DNA of 12,483 nt from Flavobacteriales bacterium UBA5081 (GTDB lineage Bacteria > Bacteroidota > Bacteroidia > Flavobacteriales_E > Vicingaceae). Location of the stretch: the NCBI GenBank assembly GCA_002415785.1, contig DIAJ01000042.1:36755-49237 (forward strand), read 5' to 3'. Below, piece by piece: positions 6,942 to 12,483 of the stretch (its first letter is position 1; every line of letters starts with the position of its first letter). The notes beneath the pieces are model-generated. The model was not told the origin of the DNA. It saw only the letters and a list, made by a program, of their open reading frames with translations, and did no database searches. A program made the position numbers and the translations under genes.

Positions 6942-7011
6942 GCGAAGAATGAACCAAATCTCGCAACAGCGAGACAGTTCAATGTTTCATACTTCACCTT
7001 TCATGTTTTAG
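6942..7011. repeat. Diverged fragment of the 453-bp unit
   Basis: GAATGAACC, ATCTCGC, AGCGA, TTCAATGTTTC and CACCTTTCA occur in the same order and near-same spacing as in copy 1 at about 5742-5808, with several mismatches and small indels. It is an older relative of the tandem unit and ends 9 bp before the 65-aa gene's stop codon. Confidence 0.6.
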
Positions 7012-7020
7012 CAAAACTTC

Positions 7021-7218
7021 TCAATTAAGAATTTGCTCAATGTAATCTACCTCTTTTGATTTTTTGATACTCAAAGCTTTTGAGTAGTTCAAAATAGTTG
7101 AAATTGCACTTGCAGTGGGACTTTGCATTTCTCCCTCCTTTTGTTTTTTAAGAAGCCGCTGTAATCGCTCCTCCTCTTTTGAAAGTTTCTCGAAATCTGA
7201 AAAAGTAAAATTGTTCAT
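7021..7218 (-). CDS. Small protein of unknown function downstream of sigma factor
   Basis: A 65-aa open frame with no known domain that I recognise. It is hydrophilic and charged, with no cysteine, signal peptide or membrane segment. Residues about 7-28 (SDFEKLSKEEERLQRLLKKQ) should form a charged helix with coiled-coil character. A short MQSPTAS linker and a second helix (about 37-64, including ILNYSKALSIKK) follow. It starts 57 bp after the sigma factor stop on the same strand and is probably cotranscribed. From memory, similar small proteins sit next to this sigma factor in other Flavobacteriales, which supports a real gene. It does not resemble zinc-finger or membrane anti-sigma factors. 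A role with the sigma factor is only suggested by position. Confidence 0.72.
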   Translation of the reverse strand: MNNFTFSDFEKLSKEEERLQRLLKKQKEGEMQSPTASAISTILNYSKALSIKKSKEVDYIEQILN

Positions 7219-7275
7219 ACGCCATTTTTGTTTTGTTTAATTTCAAAACGCAGGCTTTGTGAATTTATTGCAAGA

Positions 7276-7866
7276 TTAGTTTGAAAAAGTATATTTTTCT
7301 CGATCAACCATTTTTCTAAGGTTAATTAAGGCATAACGCATTCTTCCCAAAGCGGTATTAATACTCACATTAGTGCGATCGGCAATTTCTTTAAAGCTCA
7401 TGTCGAAATACATGCGCATCATCAACACTTCTTTTTGATCGTCCGGCAATTCGTGTACGAGTTTTCTTACATCAGCCAAAACTTGATCTTTTATATGTTG
7501 CTCTTCTACATTTTTTCGATTGTCGGAAATAATATCAAAAATATCAAAACCTTCACCTCCATTAGTCGTCGGCATTTTCTTGTTTCTTCGAAAATGATCG
7601 ATGATTAAATTATGAGCAATTCGATTTACCCACGGCAAAAATTTCCCCTGATCGTTGTATTTCCCTCTTTTCAAAGTGCGGATCACTTTCATAAAAGTTT
7701 CTTGAAAAATATCATTCGCCAAAACATCGTCTTTAATCGTAAATAAAATATACGAGTAAACACGGTCTTTGTAGCGGTTCAATAGTCGCTCAAAAGCAGA
7801 CTCTTTGCCGTCTAAATATTGCTGAATGAGTTCTTGATCTGAAAGAAATTGAGACTCCATAAACAT
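7276..7866 (-). CDS. ECF-type RNA polymerase sigma-70 family factor
   Basis: A 196-aa alternative sigma factor with regions 2 and 4 only. Region 2 spans about 22-95: DIFQETF (52-58) is the core-binding 2.2 helix, and FLPWVNRIAHNLIIDHFRR (76-94) covers the -10 recognition segments. A 35-residue linker follows. Region 4 spans about 131-186, with helix-turn-helix MSFKEIADRTNVSINTALGR (156-175) that reads the -35/-33 element. The sequence is typical of a sigma factor that is widespread in Bacteroidota. No membrane or zinc-finger anti-sigma gene is adjacent; a 65-aa protein follows instead. The start may be Met1 or Met3, two codons apart. It is divergent from uvrA across 202 bp. Confidence 0.93.
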   Translation of the reverse strand: MFMESQFLSDQELIQQYLDGKESAFERLLNRYKDRVYSYILFTIKDDVLANDIFQETFMKVIRTLKRGKYNDQGKFLPWVNRIAHNLIIDHFRRNKKMPTTNGGEGFDIFDIISDNRKNVEEQHIKDQVLADVRKLVHELPDDQKEVLMMRMYFDMSFKEIADRTNVSINTALGRMRYALINLRKMVDREKYTFSN

Positions 7867-8068
7867 AAACAGTTTTCGCTTTGTTAAATCTAAAAAAGCA
7901 GTTAAAAAAGTAAATGTTTACGCTATAGGCAGTCTAATTTTTAAGTTTTGTTGACAGTAATACGTTAAAAAACGCAAAATGGTTGCTTTTATTGCAACAG
8001 AATTTTATTTCGGCTAAAATACCCATAATCTCAATTAAATTTGTGTTTCCTTAAAAAAAATCAATTAA
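7867..8068. promoter_or_regulatory. Divergent sigma factor/uvrA intergenic region
   Basis: This 202-bp AT-rich region should hold promoters for both genes. TAAATTTG (8036-8043) matches the TAnnTTTG element for uvrA and predicts a leader of about 20 nt. For the sigma gene the best match on the minus strand is TAGATTTA (7885-7892), 7 of 8, without a clear -33 box. GTTGC/GCAAC (7982-7998) is a small inverted repeat and, with a GCAA just upstream, a possible protein site. All are by-eye calls. Confidence 0.4.
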
Positions 8069-10876
8069 ATGCCAAAAACTCCCTTTGATCAGCTCGATCC
8101 ACGAAAGAATATCATCATAAAAGGTGCTCGTGTTCACAATTTAAAAAATGTGGATGTTGCTATACCACGAAATAAATTTGTTGTGATTACAGGACTTTCC
8201 GGCTCAGGAAAATCTTCTTTGGCATTTAGTACACTCTATGCGGAAGGGCAGCGCCGATACGTTGAGAGCCTTTCTGCTTATGCCAGACAGTTTCTTGGAA
8301 AAGTAGAAAAACCTGACGTTGATTATATAAAAGGAGTAGCTCCTGCCATAGCCATAGAGCAAAAAGTGAACAGCAGCAACTCTCGCTCAACGGTAGGCAC
8401 AACCACTGAAATTTACGACTACCTGAAATTACTTTATGCCAGAATCGGAGAAACCTACTCTCCTGAAAGTGGTGAAAAAATTCAGCGTGACAGTGTTGAA
8501 GATGTAGTTAATCATATTCTCACACAAGAGGAAGGAAGCAAAGTTTTTTTAATAGCAAGCGTTCAATACGATGCGAAAGTGGGTAAAGAAAAACAGTTGG
8601 AGCTTCTAATGCAGCAGGGTTTTAGTCGTGCATTAAAAAATGGACAGTCCGTATGGCTTGAAGATTTAATCACTGATCAAGAAAAGTTTAAAAGCATTGA
8701 CTTAATTATCGATCGTTTTATAAGCTCTACAGACTTAAAAGAAGAAGTCAGTCGAATTACCGATTCTGTAGAAACAGCTTTATACGAAGGGAAACAAGAG
8801 TGCAAAGTAATCACTCAACACAAAAAGAGTAAGGATATTACTGAAAAAATCTTTTCATCTGCTTTTGAAGAAAATGGAAAAAGTTTTATCGAACCTACCA
8901 CACACTTATTCAGTTTTAATAATCCACTAGGTGCATGCCCTAGTTGCGAAGGTTTTGGTAGGGTAATTGGAATTGATGAAGATGTTGTTATTCCAAATAA
9001 AAGTCTTTCTGTTTATCAGGATGCTATTGCTCCTTGGAAGGGAGAAAAAATGAGCAAATGGAGAGACGATTTAATTCGACATGCAGACAAGTTTAACTTT
9101 CCCATCCATCGAGCCATTGATGATCTTACAAAGGATGAATATGAACTATTGTGGTCAGGAAACAAGTATTTTAAAGGTTTAAATACATTTTTTGATTACT
9201 TGAGTAGCAAGACCTATAAAATTCACTACCGAGTAATGCTGGCTCGCTATCGTGGTAGAACAAAGTGCCCGGATTGTAAAGGCACTAGATTGCGAAAAGA
9301 AGCCAATTATGTAAAAGTAGGCAGCAAATCGATTAGCGAATTAGTTTTAATGCCCATAAAAGAACTAAAAACTTTCTTTGAAAATATCCGGCTCAATGAA
9401 TATCAATCAAAAGTAGCTCAGCGACTTTTAACTGAAATAAACAATAGAATTCAATATTTACTAGATGTTGGTGTAGGCTACTTAACCTTAAACCGATCAG
9501 CCTCTACTTTATCCGGCGGAGAATCTCAGCGCATCAACTTGGCCACTTCTTTGGGCAGCAGTTTGGTTGGTTCCATGTATATTTTAGATGAACCCAGTAT
9601 TGGATTGCACCCTAAAGACACCGAACGTTTAATTGGCATTTTAAAGTCCTTGAAAGAGCTCGGGAATACTGTAATTGTAGTGGAACATGATGAAGAAATC
9701 ATTAGAGCAGCAGATGTTGTTATTGACCTTGGTCCGGAAGCCGGGATTTTTGGAGGTGAAGTTGTTTTTAATGGCAATTTAAAAAACTTACTCAAAGCTG
9801 ATACATTAACGGCAAAGTACCTTAGAAATGAACTTTCATTTGAATCCAAACGGTCATCAAAACCCACTTTTAAAGATTTCATTCACATTAAAGGTGCTAA
9901 GGAAAACAATTTAAAAAATATAGATATTTCTATTCCTTTTTACGGCTTAACGGTAGTTTCAGGAGTGAGCGGTTCCGGTAAAAGCTCCTTAATAAAGTCA
10001 ATTTTATACCCTGCAGTGCAAAAGAAGCTAGGTGGATATGGTGAAAAAAGCGGTCGTTTCAGTAGCCTGGAAGGCGACTTAAAGCAACTTAAAGATGTGC
10101 AGTTTATCGATCAAAATCCGATTGGCAAGTCTTCTCGCTCAAATCCGGTGACCTATATTAAGGCTTATGATGAAATCAGAAACCTCTTTGCTGACTTGGG
10201 TTTATCAAAGTCAAGGGGATATAAGGCTGCTCACTTTTCATTCAATGTAGCCGGTGGAAGATGCGAGGTCTGTCAGGGTGAAGGTGAAATAACCGAAGAA
10301 ATGCAGTTTATGGCAGACATTCACTTAACTTGTGAGGAATGTGATGGTAAACGATTTAAAGACGAAATACTAGAAGTGAAATTTCACGGCAAAAACATTG
10401 CAGATGTTTTAGACATGAAAGTAAATGAAGCAGTAGATTTCTTCAGTTCGTTTGAAGAAGATAAGAAATCTATAAAAGTGGCAGAAAAATTAGCCCCACT
10501 ATTGGCGGTTGGACTTAGTTATGTAGCTTTAGGTCAAGCCTCAGGCACCTTGAGCGGCGGAGAAGCTCAACGTATCAAACTCGCCTCTTATCTTGGCAAG
10601 GGCGGCAACAATAAGCACACATTATTTATTTTCGATGAACCCACAACCGGCTTGCACTTTCACGACATTAGCAAATTACTCACCTCTTTTGAAGCTTTAA
10701 TTGCCAAAGGACATTCCATAGTGGTGATTGAGCACAACACCGAGGTAATTAAAAATGCAGATTGGGTGATTGACTTAGGTCCTAAGGGAGGAGATGAAGG
10801 AGGAGAGCTCATTTTTCAAGGAGCTGTAGCAGACTTAATGAAATGCAAAAAATCAGTAACAGCGGAGTATTTGTAG
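8069..10876 (+). CDS. uvrA: Excinuclease ABC subunit A (UvrA)
   Basis: A 935-aa UvrA (E. coli 940), the damage-recognition ATPase of nucleotide excision repair that loads UvrB on lesions. It has two ABC ATPase modules. Module 1 has Walker A GLSGSGKS (42-49), signature LSGGESQ (481-487) and Walker B with D507 and E508. Module 2 has GVSGSGKS (632-639), LSGGEAQ (828-834) and D856 and E857. Zinc-binding pairs are C290/C293 with C400/C403, and C732/C735 with C755/C758, so both zinc modules are intact. The long conserved AEGQRRYVESLSAYARQFLG lies at 58-77. Nothing is missing relative to canonical UvrA. The start is preceded by an A-rich leader. The gene is followed by a terminator shared with the convergent gene. 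uvrB and uvrC are not in the window. Confidence 0.98.
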   Translation: MPKTPFDQLDPRKNIIIKGARVHNLKNVDVAIPRNKFVVITGLSGSGKSSLAFSTLYAEGQRRYVESLSAYARQFLGKVEKPDVDYIKGVAPAIAIEQKVNSSNSRSTVGTTTEIYDYLKLLYARIGETYSPESGEKIQRDSVEDVVNHILTQEEGSKVFLIASVQYDAKVGKEKQLELLMQQGFSRALKNGQSVWLEDLITDQEKFKSIDLIIDRFISSTDLKEEVSRITDSVETALYEGKQECKVITQHKKSKDITEKIFSSAFEENGKSFIEPTTHLFSFNNPLGACPSCEGFGRVIGIDEDVVIPNKSLSVYQDAIAPWKGEKMSKWRDDLIRHADKFNFPIHRAIDDLTKDEYELLWSGNKYFKGLNTFFDYLSSKTYKIHYRVMLARYRGRTKCPDCKGTRLRKEANYVKVGSKSISELVLMPIKELKTFFENIRLNEYQSKVAQRLLTEINNRIQYLLDVGVGYLTLNRSASTLSGGESQRINLATSLGSSLVGSMYILDEPSIGLHPKDTERLIGILKSLKELGNTVIVVEHDEEIIRAADVVIDLGPEAGIFGGEVVFNGNLKNLLKADTLTAKYLRNELSFESKRSSKPTFKDFIHIKGAKENNLKNIDISIPFYGLTVVSGVSGSGKSSLIKSILYPAVQKKLGGYGEKSGRFSSLEGDLKQLKDVQFIDQNPIGKSSRSNPVTYIKAYDEIRNLFADLGLSKSRGYKAAHFSFNVAGGRCEVCQGEGEITEEMQFMADIHLTCEECDGKRFKDEILEVKFHGKNIADVLDMKVNEAVDFFSSFEEDKKSIKVAEKLAPLLAVGLSYVALGQASGTLSGGEAQRIKLASYLGKGGNNKHTLFIFDEPTTGLHFHDISKLLTSFEALIAKGHSIVVIEHNTEVIKNADWVIDLGPKGGDEGGELIFQGAVADLMKCKKSVTAEYL

Positions 10877-10912
10877 CTGCTCAATTAAGTCAAGTATTAG
10901 ATTCTATTACAT

Positions 10913-10947
10913 AAAAAAACCCCGAGCATTTCTGCCCGGGGTTTTTA
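10913..10947. terminator. Bidirectional intrinsic terminator
   Basis: AAAAACCCCG (10915-10924) pairs with CGGGGTTTTT (10937-10946). One mismatch and an inner GCA/TGC stem with a TTTC loop follow. T-runs lie on the 3' side in both directions, so it can end both uvrA (plus) and the sorting-domain gene (minus). Confidence 0.92.
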
Positions 10948-10965
10948 GTTGGTTTAATTATGTGA

Positions 10966-12483
10966 TTACTGAATAATCAGTTTTTCTACCTTGGTAGCTT
11001 GATCATTCTGAATTTGCAAGTAGTATACTCCTTTTGCAAGACCCACAAGGTCAAGATCATCACGATGAGCACCATTTACAGTTAAATTCTCTTCGTAAAT
11101 CAATTTCCCTTGAACATCTCTTACAGAAAGAACAAAGTTCTCCTCCTGCTCAGTTGTAATGTTGAGCGTGAACAATCCATTTGATGGATTTGGATAAACT
11201 TCGATATTACCTGCAACAGCAGAGTTGTCACCCTCAAGTCCAACTAAACAGTCAACTCCCACAACAACCATTGCTCTGTTACTAGAGCAAGATGACCTGA
11301 ATGGCAATTGTAAATTTGGATTATTTGTACCTGTTGATAATGTTTGAAGAACAAAGTCGTTTAAATCATCATTATCAGAACTACCAATACGACTAAATCC
11401 ACTTCCTGTAACATGAGGATTTACATCAACTCCATCACCTATCCAAGCTCCGGATGTACCTGGTGTAATTGTAAAGCTATTAACAGTTACACTCATAGAT
11501 TGAATATCGGCGGCAGTCCATTCCCAGGCTACAAAGTCTACAATATTCCCAACATCATCAATTAATAATATCCAACCGGCATTATTACTCTGACTCCAGA
11601 AAATATTATTTCCCCAATCATTAGGACCTGCTTGATCATCCCAGTATTCAATTTGCCCTGGAGACCATGTACCATTAAGAGTTTGAACAATGGTGTTTAC
11701 TTCATTAATGTCATTATAGTCATCACTAATCGCAACTGTCCATCCTGTAACATCAACACTAGAGTTTGAAACATTTTGTATCTCTAACATATCAGGCGAT
11801 CCTGGATCAAACTCTGTAATCAATAAAGATTCACTACTACCAGTTCCAACCACTTCCTCTACCCAAACTGTATCATAAGCTGAGGTATTAACTGTAGTTG
11901 CACTATCAGTATATCTTAATGTATCTCCATTATTACTAACATAGTACTTTCCTCCAGTTGTGATTTCATTACCTGCCTGAGAAGAATCGTACCAAACAAA
12001 GTATGAGCCTTGTTGTGATGAGGTTAAGTCTACTATAGCTGTACCTTCAGCACCACATGGCACAACAGCTGTATCTCCACTAACTACAGGCGTTGGAACA
12101 TTTGTTACATAAACTTCAACTGTATCAGAAACAGCAGCTCCACACACTTGTACTCTATACTCTGTTGTATTCGTTGGGTCAACTTCAATAGAAGCCTCGG
12201 TAGCTCCGTTTATATCAACGAAGTTAGTACCGTCAAACTCTTGCCATTGAACACCGCCATAGGATCCACTTACTGTTAACTCAATAGTATCACCTGCACA
12301 AATTGAGTCATTATCACTAACCATACCTCCATCGTATGCTTGAGTTGTGATTGAATCACTATAAGCATCATTTGATTGAACTCCATCTGCAGTAATATCT
12401 ACAATAGCATCAAAGTAATAAGTACCAATAGTTGACATATCAAATGAACCTAAAGGAACCTCAATAGACTCTCCTCTATCTAA
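10966..12483 (-). CDS. T9SS-exported protein with Ig-like and lamin-tail-like domains (5' partial)
   Basis: The frame is open to the window edge (505 codons plus stop seen), so the true start and signal peptide lie outside; the ATG at 12438 is internal. Numbering from the edge, residues about 53-128 and 130-212 look like Ig-like or PKD-like modules (DSICAGDTIELTVSG, VQWQEFDG, TNTTEYRVQVCG). About 217-325 resembles a lamin-tail (LTD) fold: LLITEFDPGSPDMLEIQN, DVTGWTVAISD, GWILLIDDVGNIVDFVAW. CSSNRAMVVVGVDC (399-412) looks like the closing strands of an Ig-like module. The C-terminus (about 425-505) is a type A T9SS sorting domain with EVYPNPSNGLF, GLAKGVYYLQI and final VEKLIIQ. It is probably cell-surface or secreted, and possibly adhesive. 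Ligand and enzyme activity are unknown. The gene converges on uvrA. Confidence 0.9.
   Translation of the reverse strand, partial: LDRGESIEVPLGSFDMSTIGTYYFDAIVDITADGVQSNDAYSDSITTQAYDGGMVSDNDSICAGDTIELTVSGSYGGVQWQEFDGTNFVDINGATEASIEVDPTNTTEYRVQVCGAAVSDTVEVYVTNVPTPVVSGDTAVVPCGAEGTAIVDLTSSQQGSYFVWYDSSQAGNEITTGGKYYVSNNGDTLRYTDSATTVNTSAYDTVWVEEVVGTGSSESLLITEFDPGSPDMLEIQNVSNSSVDVTGWTVAISDDYNDINEVNTIVQTLNGTWSPGQIEYWDDQAGPNDWGNNIFWSQSNNAGWILLIDDVGNIVDFVAWEWTAADIQSMSVTVNSFTITPGTSGAWIGDGVDVNPHVTGSGFSRIGSSDNDDLNDFVLQTLSTGTNNPNLQLPFRSSCSSNRAMVVVGVDCLVGLEGDNSAVAGNIEVYPNPSNGLFTLNITTEQEENFVLSVRDVQGKLIYEENLTVNGAHRDDLDLVGLAKGVYYLQIQNDQATKVEKLIIQ

Larger units (their letters stand above)
5552..7020. other. 1.47-kb gene-free repeat block
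   Basis: No open frame with family features lies between the nth stop and the 65-aa gene. From left to right it holds: purine-rich CAAGA and GATGAAGG words (5552-5628); two tandem 453/454-bp units (5629-6535); a partial, diverging third unit (6536-6625); about 105 bp with no recognised content (6626-6731); an inverted-repeat element (6732-6858); AT-rich DNA without recognised features (6859-6941); and a diverged fragment of the unit (6942-7011). No transposase, tRNA or rRNA was recognised. Confidence 0.8.

Noticed and set aside
9526..9882. 118-codon minus-strand open frame
   Set aside because: Antisense to conserved UvrA motifs; its composition is explained by the uvrA codons.

Overview
The window looks like a chromosomal segment of a member of the Bacteroidota, most likely Flavobacteriales. 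The DNA is AT-rich and start codons are preceded by A-rich stretches rather than Shine-Dalgarno sequences. Boxes resembling the Bacteroidota TAnnTTTG promoter element lie upstream of nth, bcp and uvrA. There is a Bacteroidota-type ECF-like sigma factor, and an exported protein ends in a type IX secretion (T9SS) sorting domain. Genus cannot be assigned from the sequence alone.

Layout. Positions 1-327 are non-coding, low-complexity repeat debris. Positions 328-4805 carry four minus-strand genes. bcp (thiol peroxidase) and recA are 22 bp apart, and recA is followed by a clear intrinsic terminator. A TPR lipoprotein gene then precedes an ABC-F ATPase gene by only 3 bp. nth (endonuclease III) is divergent from bcp across a 113-bp promoter region. 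Positions 5552-7020 are a 1.47-kb gene-free block. It is built from two tandem copies of a 453/454-bp unit (about 96% identical by hand count), a partial third copy, a diverged fragment and an unrelated inverted-repeat element. Next, on the minus strand, come a sigma factor and a 65-aa protein of unknown function. uvrA diverges from the sigma gene and converges on a large, 5'-truncated gene for a T9SS-exported protein with Ig-like and lamin-tail-like domains; a bidirectional terminator separates the two.

Functionally the window is mostly housekeeping with a DNA-repair and oxidative-stress theme: RecA (recombination), Nth (oxidised-base excision), UvrA (nucleotide excision) and Bcp (peroxide removal). 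An ABC-F ribosome-associated ATPase and a stress-type sigma factor lie alongside. No mobile element, CRISPR array, tRNA or rRNA was recognised. The least ordinary parts are the tandem-repeat block with its predicted hairpins, the endonuclease III with an incomplete iron-sulphur cysteine set, and the small protein downstream of the sigma factor. I found no convincing multi-gene novel system.
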